Numbered from the stretch's first letter, positions 1-11,284 are shown. The stretch: 64,000 bases of DNA from Piscinibacter lacus (GCF_016735685.1 NZ_JAERRA010000001.1:1984001-2048000), one strand, 5' to 3'. Numbers and translations are program-made. The notes: generated from the sequence alone by a model not told the origin.

Positions 1-1421
1 ACATGCAGCCGGGCCTGTCGCGGATAGTCAAAGGGGCTGTCGAGCTTGAGCGTGCGGGCCCGGTCGTCCAGGCCGGTGCGTTCGGTGAACCACTGCAAGC
101 GCGCGTCCGCGCCCAGCGTGGCCGAGGTGAAGACCCAGGCCCGCGGTGCCGCATCGAGCTGGCCCTGCATGGCCTCGCGCACATCGAGCGGGCTGTCGAC
201 CAGCCGCATCGCCAGGCTGCCCAGCTCGATCCAGCGCACCCGGCCCGGCTCGGCCGGCTGGCCGAAGGCCCGGGCCGCCTGGCGCAGGGCCTGGGCGCGG
301 TCGGCGAGCTTGGGGAAATCGGGTGCCAGCTCGCTGACGGTATCGAGCGCGGCCTGCACCGCCTCGGCCGCCGCGGCGAGCGCGGCCAGGCCCTCGGCGA
401 AGTCCGGCGCCTCGGCCCGGTCCTCCCAGCGCAGCTTCAGGCTGCCGCCGCGCGGCGGGCGATGGGCCAGCGGGCCGGCGGCGGCCAGGCGCAAGTCGCG
501 GGCGGCGCGGTCCAGCCGGCCCGCCAGTTCGGACCAGGGCTGCAGGCCGCGGGCCTCGCGCAGGCCGGCGGCCAGCAGGTCGCGGGCGAGGTCCAGGGCC
601 TGCGCGCTGCCAAGGTTGCGGCCCAGGAAGCCGACGCCGGCCTCGGCCAGTTGGTGGGCCTCGTCGAAGATGGCCAGCTCGACGCTGGGCAGCAGCTCGG
701 CCATGCCGGTGTCGCGCAGGCTCAGGTCGGCGAAGAAGAGGTGGTGGTTGACGACGACCAGGTCGGCCGCCATGGCCTCGCGCCGGGCCTGCATCACATG
801 GCATTCGCGGAACTGCGGGCAGTCGCTGCCCAGGCAGTTCTCGCGGGTGGAGGTGATCAGCGGCAGCAGCGGCGAGCGCTCGTCCAGGCCTGGCAGGCCG
901 GCCAGGTCGCCATTGGGCGTGCCCTGGGCCCAGGTCTCGATACGGGCCAGCGCGCGCTGGGTGGCGGCATCGGCCGTGCTGTCCTCGCCACGGGCCAGGA
1001 TCAGGCGGTGCTGGCAGAGGTAGCTGCCGCGGCCCTTGAGCAGCGCGGTGCGCAAGGGCAGGCCCAGGGTGTCGCGCAGGGCCGGCAGGTCGCGGCGGTA
1101 GAGCTGGTCCTGCAGGCTCTTGGTGGCCGTGCTGACCAGGGTGCGACGGCCCGAGAGCAGGGCCGGCACCAGGTAGGCGAAGGTCTTGCCGATGCCGGTG
1201 CCGGCCTCGACGACGAGCACCGCCTGGTCGACGATGGCCTCGGCGACGGCCGCCGCCATCTGCTGCTGGCCGGCACGTTCGAGGTAGGACGGATCCTGCG
1301 CGGCCAGCGGCCCCTCGGGGCCGAAGCAGCGGGCCACGGCCCGGGCCAGGTCCTCGGGCGGCGCCGCGTCGGGCCAGGGCAGCGCGTCGCGCTCGGCGGG
1401 GTCGGGGCGGTCGGCATCCAT
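1..1421 (-). CDS. ATP-dependent DNA helicase, DinG/YoaA (XPD-like) family, C-terminus beyond the window
   Basis: Superfamily 2 helicase with an iron-sulfur domain, expected to unwind damaged or structured DNA. Translating the minus strand from the ATG at 1421 gives Walker A (AGTGIGKT, residues 73-80), four cysteines at about 136, 196, 201 and 207 in the spacing of the XPD/DinG Fe-S cluster, and a DEAH box at 253-256. The frame stays open to position 1, so roughly the C-terminal third (helicase motifs IV-VI) lies outside. It follows zapE on the same strand with a 37-bp gap. No LexA box is visible in front of it. The family call is firm; DinG versus YoaA cannot be settled from the N-terminal part. 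Confidence 0.9.
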   Translation of the reverse strand, partial: MDADRPDPAERDALPWPDAAPPEDLARAVARCFGPEGPLAAQDPSYLERAGQQQMAAAVAEAIVDQAVLVVEAGTGIGKTFAYLVPALLSGRRTLVSTATKSLQDQLYRRDLPALRDTLGLPLRTALLKGRGSYLCQHRLILARGEDSTADAATQRALARIETWAQGTPNGDLAGLPGLDERSPLLPLITSTRENCLGSDCPQFRECHVMQARREAMAADLVVVNHHLFFADLSLRDTGMAELLPSVELAIFDEAHQLAEAGVGFLGRNLGSAQALDLARDLLAAGLREARGLQPWSELAGRLDRAARDLRLAAAGPLAHRPPRGGSLKLRWEDRAEAPDFAEGLAALAAAAEAVQAALDTVSELAPDFPKLADRAQALRQAARAFGQPAEPGRVRWIELGSLAMRLVDSPLDVREAMQGQLDAAPRAWVFTSATLGADARLQWFTERTGLDDRARTLKLDSPFDYPRQARLH

Positions 1422-1458
1422 CGGGTCCGGGCCGGTATAGGAGCCGGCCCCGCCGGCC

Positions 1459-2559
1459 TCAGGTCAGCCGGGTGTCGACGCTGCGGTGCGGCAGGGCCAG
1501 GAATTCAGCGCTCTGCATCTCGTTGAGCCGCGAGACCGTGCGCGGAAACTCATGCGCGAGCGGCCCCTCGGTGTAGAGCTGCTCGGGCGGCACCGCCGCC
1601 GAGATCGCCAGCTTGACCCGCCGGTCGTAGAGCACGTCGATCAGCCAAGTGAAGCGGCGCGCCTCGGACGCCAGCTTGGGCGGCATCTGCGGCACGTTGG
1701 ACAGCAGCAGGGTGTGGAACTGGCTCGCGATTTCCAGGTAATCGTTCTGCGAGCGCGGGCCGCCACAGAGCTGCGCGAAGTCGAACCAGACCACGCCGCC
1801 CGCCCGGCGCCGGGCGCGCAGTTCGCGGTGCTCGATGTTCAGCAGGGGCGCCTCGTCGGCGCACTCGGCCAGCTTGCTGAAGGTCTCGGCGAGCCCGGCC
1901 TCGGCCTCGGCACCCGCCGGGCAGTGGTAGAGCGCGACCTGCTCCAGCGTGCGGCGGCGGTAATCGATGCCCGCGTCGACCTGCTTGATCACCAGATGCG
2001 TCTTGAGCAGCTCGATGGCCGGCAGGATGCGGTCGCGGTGCAGGCCGTTGGGGTAGAGCCCGTCGGGGTGGAAGTTGCTGGTTGTGACGATGGCCACCCG
2101 GTTGCGGAACATGGCGTCCAGCAGGCGGTGCAGGATCATCGCGTCGGTCACGTCGGCGACGTGGAACTCGTCGAAGCAAATCAGCCGGTGCTTGCGCGAG
2201 ATGCGCCGGGCCAGTTCATCCAGCGGATCGGCGCGGCCCTTGAGCTCTTGCAGCTCGCGGTGCACCTCGCGCATGAACTCGTGGAAGTGCAGCCGCGTCT
2301 TGCGGCGCAGCGGCACGGCCTGGAAGAAGCTGTCCATCAGGAAGCTCTTGCCGCGCCCCACCCCGCCGAACATGTAGACGCCCTTGGGCAGGGCCGGCCG
2401 CACCAGCATCTTGGTGACGGCGTTGCCACGCCGGGCCAGGTAGGCCCGCCATTCGTCCTCGCAGCGTTGCAGCTCGGCCACGGCGGCGGCCTGGGCGGTG
2501 TCGGCGCTGTAGCCGCGATCGGCCAGGGTCTGGTGGAAGAGCTCGGTGACGGAGGGCAT
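1459..2559 (-). CDS. zapE: Cell division protein ZapE (AFG1-like ATPase)
   Basis: P-loop ATPase of the AFG1/ZapE family; in E. coli ZapE acts at the constricting Z-ring, while its mitochondrial homologue helps clear respiratory proteins. The 366-residue product has Walker A GGVGRGKS (65-72), Walker B ending in CFDEFHV (D130, E131) and the family's typical TTSNFHPDGLYPNGLHR segment after it. Length is normal for the family. It lies directly downstream of lpd on the same strand (117-bp gap), an arrangement common in Burkholderiales where zapE trails the odhA-odhB-lpd operon. The start at 2559 matches the usual family N-terminus. Confidence 0.95.
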   Translation of the reverse strand: MPSVTELFHQTLADRGYSADTAQAAAVAELQRCEDEWRAYLARRGNAVTKMLVRPALPKGVYMFGGVGRGKSFLMDSFFQAVPLRRKTRLHFHEFMREVHRELQELKGRADPLDELARRISRKHRLICFDEFHVADVTDAMILHRLLDAMFRNRVAIVTTSNFHPDGLYPNGLHRDRILPAIELLKTHLVIKQVDAGIDYRRRTLEQVALYHCPAGAEAEAGLAETFSKLAECADEAPLLNIEHRELRARRRAGGVVWFDFAQLCGGPRSQNDYLEIASQFHTLLLSNVPQMPPKLASEARRFTWLIDVLYDRRVKLAISAAVPPEQLYTEGPLAHEFPRTVSRLNEMQSAEFLALPHRSVDTRLT

Positions 2560-2676
2560 GGACAGAGATCTTCGTTCAAGCGGAGGCCGCCGCGCCCTCG
2601 GGATCGGCCCTGGGTGACCTGCGCCAGGTACGGTGGCAGCCGCCCGCCCGGACGGCCGGGCCGTGGCGGCGCATGA

Positions 2677-4107
<1,431 letters not shown>

Positions 4108-4148
4108 GCCTGAATCCTTGATGAGCTGACGGGGCCCGGGGGTGGGCC

Positions 4149-4230
4149 CAGCGGCCGCCGCGGATCCGGCGGGGCCGGTCCGCCAGCGGCGCCCCCTGGC
4201 GGGGGAGCGGCGAAGCCGCTGCGGGGGTGG
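4149..4230. repeat. Intergenic palindromic repeat, copy A (behind odhB)
   Basis: An ~80-bp G+C-rich element containing internal inverted repeats. It aligns over its whole length with 5544-5622: both run from CAGCGGCCGCC through GGATCCGGC, GCCGGTCCG and GGCGCCCC to GGGGTGG, with several compensating differences in the stems. It begins right after the odhB stop codon in transcription direction, so it could act as an RNA hairpin in the odhB-lpd intercistron. Similar dispersed elements are frequent between genes in related Burkholderiales (recollection, not searched). Confidence 0.8.
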
Positions 4231-4231
4231 G

Positions 4232-5506
4232 TCAAATGTCGAACAGCAGGCGCGCCGGGTCTTCCAGCGCTTCCTTCATCGCGACCAGGCCCAGCACGGC
4301 CTCGCGGCCGTCGATGATGCGGTGGTCGTAGGACATGGCGAGGTAGTTGATCGGCCGGACCACGACCTGGCCGTTCTCGACCACCGCACGGTCCTTGGTG
4401 GCGTGCACGCCCAGGATGGCCGACTGCGGCGGGTTGATGATCGGCGTCGAAAGCATCGAACCGAAGGTGCCGCCGTTGCTGATCGAGAAGGTGCCGCCCG
4501 ACAGCTCTTCCAGCGAGAGCTTGCCGTCCTTGGCCTTCTGGCCGAAGCCGGCGATGGTCTTCTCGATGTCGGCAAAGCTCATCTGGTCCGCATTGCGGAT
4601 GATGGGCACCACCAGGCCGCGCGGCGAGCCGACCGCGATGCCGATGTCGAAGTAGCCGTGGTAAACGATGTCGTTGCCGTCGACCGAGGCATTCAGGATG
4701 GGGTACTTCTTCAGAGCGTGAACGGCCGCCTTCACGAAGAAGGACATGAAGCCGATCTTGACGCCGTGCTCCTTCTCGAACTTGTCCTGGAAGCGCTTGC
4801 GCATCTCCATCACCGGGGCCATGTTGACCTCGTTGAAGGTGGTGAGGATGGCGTTGGTGGCTTGCGATTGCAGCAGGCGCTCGGCCACGCGGGCCCGCAG
4901 GCGCGACATGGGCACGCGCTGCTCCGGACGGTCCGAGAGCTTGGGCGCGGACACCTCGACCGCCGGCAGCGGCCGGGCCACCGCCGGACTGGCCGGCACG
5001 CTGGGCGCGGGCACGGCGACGGCCGGCCGGGCGGCCGGGGCGCTGGCGGCTGCGGCCACGGCGACGAGCACATCGCCCTTGGTCACGCGGCCATCCTTGC
5101 CGGTGCCGGCCACGCCGGAGACACCGGCGTCGGCGGCGATCTTGGCAGCGGCCGGCGAATACACGTCCGACTTGCTGCCCCCCGTGGCGGCGACGGCGGC
5201 AGGCGCGGCGGCCGTCGCCGTCGCGACCACGGGCCTGACCTCCAGCGGGCTGACCGCGGTCTGGCCGTCGGTGTCGATGCGGGCGATGACCTCGTCGCTC
5301 ACGCACAGATCGCCATCGCCCTTGAGGATCTGGGCCATCACGCCGGCAGCCGGAGCCGGCACTTCAAGCACGACCTTGTCGGTCTCGATCTCGATCAGGA
5401 TCTCGTCGATGGCCACAGCCTCGCCGGGCTTCTTCTTCCATTGCAGCAGGGTGGCCTCGGCCACGGATTCCGACAGTTGCGGAACCTTCACGTCGATGAT
5501 GGGCAT
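4232..5506 (-). CDS. odhB: Dihydrolipoyllysine succinyltransferase (E2 of 2-oxoglutarate dehydrogenase)
   Basis: Core acyltransferase of the 2-oxoglutarate dehydrogenase complex, moving succinyl groups from the lipoyl arm to CoA in the TCA cycle. The 424-residue protein has one N-terminal lipoyl domain with the modified lysine in ETDKV (K44), an Ala/Pro-rich linker, a peripheral subunit-binding domain at about 113-147, a second Ala/Pro linker, and the catalytic domain with the DHRIIDG signature (H395, D399). It sits between odhA and lpd on the same strand, flanked on both sides by copies of the same intergenic repeat. Confidence 0.97.
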   Translation of the reverse strand: MPIIDVKVPQLSESVAEATLLQWKKKPGEAVAIDEILIEIETDKVVLEVPAPAAGVMAQILKGDGDLCVSDEVIARIDTDGQTAVSPLEVRPVVATATAAAPAAVAATGGSKSDVYSPAAAKIAADAGVSGVAGTGKDGRVTKGDVLVAVAAAASAPAARPAVAVPAPSVPASPAVARPLPAVEVSAPKLSDRPEQRVPMSRLRARVAERLLQSQATNAILTTFNEVNMAPVMEMRKRFQDKFEKEHGVKIGFMSFFVKAAVHALKKYPILNASVDGNDIVYHGYFDIGIAVGSPRGLVVPIIRNADQMSFADIEKTIAGFGQKAKDGKLSLEELSGGTFSISNGGTFGSMLSTPIINPPQSAILGVHATKDRAVVENGQVVVRPINYLAMSYDHRIIDGREAVLGLVAMKEALEDPARLLFDI

Positions 5507-5543
5507 GGTGACTTCTTAGACAGATGTGGTGTGCAGGACCATC

Positions 5544-5622
5544 CAGCGGCCGCCACGGATCCGGCTTCGCCGGTCCGTCGGCGGCGCCCCTTGAGGGGAG
5601 CGCCGAAGGCGCTTCGGGGTGG
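5544..5622. repeat. Intergenic palindromic repeat, copy B (behind odhA)
   Basis: Second copy of the ~80-bp element at 4149-4230. It begins two bases past the odhA stop codon and fills most of the odhA-odhB gap. The stems differ from copy A by paired changes (for example GCGCCGAAGGCGC here against GCGGCGAAGCCGC in copy A), which suggests that the folded structure is kept rather than the exact sequence. Confidence 0.8.
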
Positions 5623-5624
5623 CC

Positions 5625-8483
5625 TTATTTCGTGAGGACGAAGCCCTTGAGCTTGCCGAAGGCCTGGTCGAGCAGCGCCTTCTGCTGCTCCTGGTGCAGG
5701 TGGGCATAACCCACCGCCGGCGAGGCCGAGAAGGGCCTGCCGGCATAGCCCAGGCGCTGGCCTTCGAGCATGTTCTCGTGGATGTAGTGCTGCACGAAGA
5801 ACCAGGCGCCCTGGTTCTGCGGCTCGTCCTGGCACCAGGTGATCTCGGTCGCGTTGGGGTACTTCTTAAGCTCGGCGGCAAAGGCCTTGTGCGGGAAGGG
5901 ATAGAGCTGCTCGACGCGCAGGATGGCAACGTCGTGCACCTTCTTCTCGGCCCGCTTCTTGACCAGGTCGTAATAGACCTTGCCCGAGCAGGCGATGACC
6001 CGCTTGACCTTGGCCGCGTCGATCGTCGCGTCCAGCTCGCCGATGACGGTCTTGAAATCGCCCTTGGTGAACTCGACCAGCGGCGAGGTCGCGTCCTTGT
6101 TGCGCAGCAGGGACTTGGGCGTGAAGAGGATCAGCGGCTTGCGGAAGGGCCGCACCATCTGCCGGCGCAGCACATGGAAGATCTGGCTGGCGGTGGTCGG
6201 CTGCACCACCTGCATGTTGGTGTCGGCCGAGAGCTGGAGGAAGCGCTCGATGCGCGCCGAGCTGTGCTCGGGGCCCTGCCCTTCGTAGCCGTGCGGCAGC
6301 ATCAGGGTCAGGCCGTTGGAGCGGCCCCACTTCACCTCGCCGGAGGCAATGAACTGGTCGATCACGACCTGCGCGCCGTTGACGAAGTCACCGAACTGCG
6401 CCTCCCAGATCACCAGGGTGTTGGGCTCGGCCGCGGCGTAGCCGTACTCGAAGCCCAGCACCGCCTCCTCCGACAGGATGGAGTCGATCACCGTGTAGGG
6501 GGCCTGGCCGTCGGCCACGTTCTGCAGCGGGATGTAGGTGCCGGTGTCCCACTTCTCGCGGTTCTGGTCGTGCAGCACCGCATGGCGGTGGGTGAAGGTG
6601 CCGCGGCCGCAGTCCTCGCCCGAGAGGCGCACCGGGTAGCCCGAGGCCACCAGCGAGGCGAAGGCCATGTGCTCGCCCATGCCCCAGTCGACATTGATCT
6701 CGCCGCGGCCCATGGCGGCGCGGTCGGCCAGCACCTTCTCGACCAGGGGATGCACCTTGAAGCCCGCGGGCACGGTGGTGATGCGCTCGGCCAGGCGACG
6801 GAACTCGGTGACGGGGATGGCGGTGTCGGCCGCATCCGTCCACTTCTTGCCGAGGAAGGGCGACCAGTCGACCGCGTACTTGCTCTTGAAGTTGGTCAGC
6901 ACCGGGTCGATGGTGTGCTTGCCCTCGTCCATCGCGGCGCGGAAGGCCTTGACCATCTCGTCGGGCGCGCTGGCCGGGATCACACCCTGGGTGACCAGCT
7001 TCTCCGCATAGAGCTTGCGGGTGCCGGGATGGGCCGCGATCTTCTTGTACATCAGCGGCTGCGTCAGGCTGGGCGTGTCCTGTTCGTTGTGGCCCAGCTT
7101 GCGGAAACAGACGATGTCGACGACGACGTCCTTGTTGAATTGCTGGCGGTAGTCCAGCGCGAGCTGCGTGGCCAGCACGACGGCTTCCGGGTCGTCGCCG
7201 TTCACGTGCAGCACCGGGGCCTCGATCATCTTGACGACGTCGGTGCAGTACAGGGTCGAGCGGCTGTCGCGCGGGTCGGAGGTGGTGAAGCCGATCTGGT
7301 TGTTGATGACCAGGTGGACGGTGCCGCCGGTGTAGTAGCCGCGGGTCTGCGCCAGCGCCAGCGTCTCCATCACCACGCCCTGGCCGGCGAAGGCCGCATC
7401 GCCATGCACCAGCACCGGCAGCACGGTGTCGCCTTCCTGGTCGCCGCGGCGGTCCAGGCGGGCCTTGACCGAGCCTTCGACGACCGGATTGACGATCTCC
7501 AGGTGCGAGGGGTTGAAGGCCAGGCTCAGGTGCACCGGGCCGCCGCGGGTGGTGACGTCGGACGAGAAGCCCTGGTGGTACTTCACGTCGCCGGCGGTCA
7601 GCTCCTCGGGCGCGGTGTGGTCGAACTCGGCGAACAGGTCCTTGGGCATCTTGCCCAGGGTGTTGACCAGCACATTCAGCCGGCCGCGGTGGGCCATGCC
7701 GATGACGATCTCCTGCACGCCGACTTCGCCAGCGCGGTTGACCAGCTCGTCCATCGCGGCGATGAAGCTCTCGCCGCCTTCCAGCGAGAAGCGCTTCTGG
7801 CCGACGTACTTGGTGTGCAGGTAGCGCTCCAGGCCTTCGGCCGCCGTCAGGCGGTTGAGCACATGGACTTTCTGCTCGGCCACGAAGGCGGGCTTGCTGC
7901 GGATGCTTTCGAGCTTTTCCTGCCACCAGCGCTTTTCGGCCGGCTCGGTGACATGCATGAACTCGGCCCCGATGGAGCCGCAATAGGTTTCGCGCAGGGC
8001 CTGCAGGATCTCGCGCAGGGTCTGCTGCTCGGCCTTGGTGAAATAGGTGTTGGTGGCGCTGAACGTGATGTCCATGTCGGACTCGCTCAGGTCGTAGAAG
8101 GCCGGCTCCAGCTCGGGAATCTTCGGCCTTTCCTGGCGCTTGAGCGGGTCGAGGTCGGCCCAGCGCGCGCCCAGCGTGCGGTAGGCAGCGATCAGCGACT
8201 GGACATGGACCTGCTTGCGGGCGACCGCCAGTTCGGCGGCGCTGGCCTTGACGGCGAAGGCATTGGCCTTGGCCCGCTGTGCGAAGGATTCGATGACGGG
8301 CGCATGGGCCACGTCGCGGCTCTCGCTGCCATCGACCGCCGGCACGTTCTGCAGCGCGTCGAAGTAGCTACGCCAGTTGTCGGGCACCGAGCCCGGATTC
8401 AGGAGGTAGGCCTCGTAGAGCTCCTCCACGTAGGGCGCATTGCCCCCGAACAGGTACGAGTTGGACCTGTAGTGCTGCATCAT
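5625..8483 (-). CDS. odhA: 2-oxoglutarate dehydrogenase E1 component
   Basis: Thiamine-diphosphate decarboxylase that starts the 2-oxoglutarate dehydrogenase reaction. The frame is open further upstream to 8546, but I place the start at the ATG at 8483: it is preceded by AAGGTGAG at good spacing and gives the family's standard N-terminus (MMQHYRSNSYLFGGNA). The resulting 952 residues equal the normal length. The N-terminal E2-binding segment, the GMAHRGRLNVL motif of the ThDP fold and the C-terminal transketolase-like domain (HGYEGQGPEHSS, CSGKVYYDL) are all present. First gene of odhA-odhB-lpd. Confidence 0.96.
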   Translation of the reverse strand: MMQHYRSNSYLFGGNAPYVEELYEAYLLNPGSVPDNWRSYFDALQNVPAVDGSESRDVAHAPVIESFAQRAKANAFAVKASAAELAVARKQVHVQSLIAAYRTLGARWADLDPLKRQERPKIPELEPAFYDLSESDMDITFSATNTYFTKAEQQTLREILQALRETYCGSIGAEFMHVTEPAEKRWWQEKLESIRSKPAFVAEQKVHVLNRLTAAEGLERYLHTKYVGQKRFSLEGGESFIAAMDELVNRAGEVGVQEIVIGMAHRGRLNVLVNTLGKMPKDLFAEFDHTAPEELTAGDVKYHQGFSSDVTTRGGPVHLSLAFNPSHLEIVNPVVEGSVKARLDRRGDQEGDTVLPVLVHGDAAFAGQGVVMETLALAQTRGYYTGGTVHLVINNQIGFTTSDPRDSRSTLYCTDVVKMIEAPVLHVNGDDPEAVVLATQLALDYRQQFNKDVVVDIVCFRKLGHNEQDTPSLTQPLMYKKIAAHPGTRKLYAEKLVTQGVIPASAPDEMVKAFRAAMDEGKHTIDPVLTNFKSKYAVDWSPFLGKKWTDAADTAIPVTEFRRLAERITTVPAGFKVHPLVEKVLADRAAMGRGEINVDWGMGEHMAFASLVASGYPVRLSGEDCGRGTFTHRHAVLHDQNREKWDTGTYIPLQNVADGQAPYTVIDSILSEEAVLGFEYGYAAAEPNTLVIWEAQFGDFVNGAQVVIDQFIASGEVKWGRSNGLTLMLPHGYEGQGPEHSSARIERFLQLSADTNMQVVQPTTASQIFHVLRRQMVRPFRKPLILFTPKSLLRNKDATSPLVEFTKGDFKTVIGELDATIDAAKVKRVIACSGKVYYDLVKKRAEKKVHDVAILRVEQLYPFPHKAFAAELKKYPNATEITWCQDEPQNQGAWFFVQHYIHENMLEGQRLGYAGRPFSASPAVGYAHLHQEQQKALLDQAFGKLKGFVLTK

Positions 8484-8754
8484 CTTTCGCTCACCTTTCG
8501 CGCCGGCTTCCGGCACTCTGGCTGGTTGGAAAACCTTCCGCGACACGGCTTGACCGCTTGGCGGATTGCGACCCGCCTTCGGCTTTCTCGCTGGAAAGCC
8601 CGCAAGGGGACGGGAAGGACCCTCGAATCACCAAATCAATGTAGCACCCGCCCCTGACGCGATCATTTCGACTTGCTGCGGTCGAACGGTCCGTCGATTC
8701 TGGGAAACCCGAGGCTGGACGGCTGTCAAGCCGGCCCGCCGTGTCTTTTCCGCC

Positions 8755-9723
8755 TCACTGGGGCCGGCCGCTGACCGGCGGCTGGTCGCGCACCGGCACG
8801 AAAAGCTCGCCCACGTCGACCGCGTCGAAGCGGTAGGCCGCGCCGCAGAACTCGCAGCCCACCTCGGCCTCGCCGCGCTCGGCGATGAGATCGTCCATTT
8901 CCTCGCGGCCCAGGCTGCGCAGCATGGCGCCAACCCGCTCGCGCGAGCAGCGGCAGGCAAAGCGCGGCGCCTGCTCGCCGACCAGGGGCTCGAAGCGGCG
9001 CAGGTCTTCCTCCCAGAACAGGCGGCGCAGCACGGTCTCGGCGTCCAGGGTCAGCAGTTCCTCGGGCGTCAGCGTCGAGGCCAGGTGGGCGATGCGGGTG
9101 TAGGCCTCGCTCAGGCCGATCTCGTCCTCGCGGGCCGCGCGCTCCAGATTGCCCTCGCCTTGCACCGGCAGGCGCTGGATCAGCAGGCCCGCGGCCAGCT
9201 CGCCGTTGGCGGCCAGGATCAGCTTGGTGTCGAGCTGCTCGGACTGGAGCATGTAGTGCTCCAGCACCTCGCTGAGCCGGTGCAGCGGCTCGCCGCGGTC
9301 GCCGTGCAGCGGCACCACGCCCTGGTAGGGCTGCTGGCCGGGCAGTCGGTCGGCCGGGTCCAGGGTGATCGCGCAGCGGCCCTTGCCCCGGGCATTGACC
9401 ATGGCCGGCAAGCCGGCGTCGGGCGGCAGCTCGCCGTTCAGGGTGGCGGTGGCGCGGAATTTCAGCTCGGGCTGCACCTCGACCACGGCCAGCTTGACCG
9501 GCCCGTCGCCATGGATCTGCACGACCAGCGCGCCGTTGAACTTCAGGTTGGCCTGCATCAGCACGCCGGCTGCGGCCAGCTCGCCGACCAGGCCGGTCAG
9601 CGGCGCCGGCCAGCCACCGGCCGAGGCGCGCACGGCCTGCAGAGCCTGCCAGCCCTCGGTCAGGCGCACCAGCATGCCGCGCACCGGCAGGCCCTCGAAG
9701 ATGAATTTGTGCAGTTCGCTCAT
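8755..9723 (-). CDS. hslO: Redox-regulated chaperone Hsp33
   Basis: Cytosolic holdase that binds unfolding proteins under oxidative stress when its zinc centre is oxidised. The 322-residue product has the Hsp33 N-terminal fold and a C-terminal zinc-binding switch with cysteines at 257, 259 (CRC) and 290, 293 (CEFC), the CxC...CxxC pattern of the family. Its start lies 3 bp downstream of the stop of the gamma-carbonic-anhydrase-like gene on the same strand, so the two are probably cotranscribed. The 270 bp between its end and the odhA start show no further gene. Confidence 0.95.
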   Translation of the reverse strand: MSELHKFIFEGLPVRGMLVRLTEGWQALQAVRASAGGWPAPLTGLVGELAAAGVLMQANLKFNGALVVQIHGDGPVKLAVVEVQPELKFRATATLNGELPPDAGLPAMVNARGKGRCAITLDPADRLPGQQPYQGVVPLHGDRGEPLHRLSEVLEHYMLQSEQLDTKLILAANGELAAGLLIQRLPVQGEGNLERAAREDEIGLSEAYTRIAHLASTLTPEELLTLDAETVLRRLFWEEDLRRFEPLVGEQAPRFACRCSRERVGAMLRSLGREEMDDLIAERGEAEVGCEFCGAAYRFDAVDVGELFVPVRDQPPVSGRPQ

Positions 9724-9726
9724 GGT

Positions 9727-10287
9727 TCAGGCGGGCTTGAAGCCGTCGTCGCCGGCCGCCGGCGTGTCGATGCGCTGCAGGCCTTCGCGGAAGCGGCGAC
9801 CCCGGTCCACATAGGACGCGGCCGAACGCGCGATGCCGGCCTGCTCGGCCTCGGTCAAAGGCCGCACGGCCTTGGCCGGCGAGCCGAGGATGAGCTGCCC
9901 GGCCTCGAAGACCTTGCCTTCGGTGACCAGCGCGCCCGCGCCGACGAGGCAGCGCGGCCCGATCACCGCGCCGTTCAGCACCACCGCCTGGATGCCGACC
10001 AGCGCCCCGGCGCCGATGCGGCAGCCGTGCAGCATGGCCTGGTGGCCGATGGTCACGCCGTCCTCGATCACCAGGGGGTGGCCGAGGTCGGTGTGCAGCA
10101 CCACGCCTTCCTGCACATTGCTGCCCGCGCCGATGGTGATGGGCTCGTTGTCGCCCCGCGCCACCACGCCCGACCAGACGCTGCCGCCCGCGCCGACCGT
10201 GACCGCGCCGATCAGCTCGGCACGCTCGGCCACATAGGCCTCGGGGTGAACCTGGGGCGCCCGCCCCTCGAATCGGTACAAGGCCAT
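9727..10287 (-). CDS. Gamma-carbonic-anhydrase-like hexapeptide-repeat protein (YrdA/PaaY family)
   Basis: Left-handed beta-helix protein of the gamma carbonic anhydrase family; members form trimers that bind a metal between subunits. The 186 residues show the N-terminal FEG..P.(V/I)HP segment followed by hexapeptide turns (VWSGVVARGD, NVQEGVVLHTD, TIGHQAMLHGC, GIQAVVLNGA, GSPAKAVRPL), including the three histidines expected as metal ligands. The frame is open further upstream; I chose the ATG at 10287 because it gives the standard family N-terminus (MALYRFEG). Enzymatic activity is not certain for this subfamily. It is cotranscribed with hslO and divergent from the DUF455 gene. Confidence 0.9.
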   Translation of the reverse strand: MALYRFEGRAPQVHPEAYVAERAELIGAVTVGAGGSVWSGVVARGDNEPITIGAGSNVQEGVVLHTDLGHPLVIEDGVTIGHQAMLHGCRIGAGALVGIQAVVLNGAVIGPRCLVGAGALVTEGKVFEAGQLILGSPAKAVRPLTEAEQAGIARSAASYVDRGRRFREGLQRIDTPAAGDDGFKPA

Positions 10288-10390
10288 CGCCGCACAATCT
10301 CCGCGCGCGGCGTGCTGCCGCGCAAAGCCCCGGATTCTAGAGAGGCCCCTCGCAGCCGCCCCCCGCCATCCCGGCCTGCCCCTGCCCGCC

Positions 10391-11266
10391 TTGCCTGCCC
10401 CGCCCCTGCCCATGCCGTCCCATCTCCCGGCCCCGCCGCCCGATGAGCTGCGCCAGGCGGCCCGCCACGCGTGGGCCGAACCCGACCCGGCCCGCAAGGC
10501 CGCCCTGGCCCGCGCGCTCGCCGCGGCGTCCGCCGCCGGCCGGCTGCCGCTCGACCCGCATCGGCCCCTGCCCGCCCCCGCCGAGCGTCCGGGCCAGCCC
10601 GAGCGGCCGCGCCTGGTGCCGCCCAAGCAGGTGCCGCAGCGCTCGCTCGCCACGCCGGCCGGCCGTGCGGCGCTGCTGCATGCCATTGCCCACATCGAAT
10701 TCAATGCCATCAACCTGGCCCTGGACGCCGCCTGGCGCTTTCCGGGGCTGCCGCCGGACTACTACCGCGACTGGCTGCGGGTGGCCGGCGAGGAGGCCCT
10801 GCACTTCAGCCTGCTGGTCGAGCACCTGGCCGATCTGGGCACGGCCTACGGCGACTTCGATGCCCATGACGGGCTGTGGCGCATGACCGCCGCCACCGCC
10901 CACGACCCGCTCGCCCGCATGGCCCTGGTGCCGCGCACGCTGGAGGCCCGCGGCCTGGACGCGACCCCGCCGCTGCAAGCCAAGCTGGCCCGCGCCGGCG
11001 ACGCCCGGGCGGTGGCCATCCTCGACGTGATCCTGCGCGACGAGATCGGCCATGTCGCCGTCGGCAACCGCTGGTACCGCCACCTCTGCGCGCTGCAGGG
11101 CCTGGACCCGGTGGCCGCCTACCCGGAGCTGGTCGCCCGCTACAAGGCCCCGCGGCTGCGCGGGCCCTTCAACTTCGATGCCCGCAGCGCCGCCGGCTTC
11201 AGCGCCGAGGAACTGGACGCCCTGGCCGCAAGCGACGGGCCCGACCCCGCCGCAGCGGCCGGCTGA
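10391..11266 (+). CDS. DUF455 family ferritin-like protein
   Basis: Conserved proteobacterial protein with a ferritin-like four-helix bundle, distantly related to the tRNA-hydroxylase MiaE; its biochemical role is not established. Of 291 residues, the iron-ligand type motifs are HIEFNAI, the E-E-A-LHF segment (GEEALHFSLL) and RDEIGHVAVGNRWY, i.e. the E...ExxH pairs of a di-iron site. The start is ambiguous: ATGs at 10391 and 10412 are in frame and both leave the conserved region intact. It is divergent from the carbonic-anhydrase-like gene and convergent with tatD. Confidence 0.85.
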   Translation: MPAPPLPMPSHLPAPPPDELRQAARHAWAEPDPARKAALARALAAASAAGRLPLDPHRPLPAPAERPGQPERPRLVPPKQVPQRSLATPAGRAALLHAIAHIEFNAINLALDAAWRFPGLPPDYYRDWLRVAGEEALHFSLLVEHLADLGTAYGDFDAHDGLWRMTAATAHDPLARMALVPRTLEARGLDATPPLQAKLARAGDARAVAILDVILRDEIGHVAVGNRWYRHLCALQGLDPVAAYPELVARYKAPRLRGPFNFDARSAAGFSAEELDALAASDGPDPAAAAG

Positions 11267-11284
11267 GACCGCCGCCCGGCAGGC

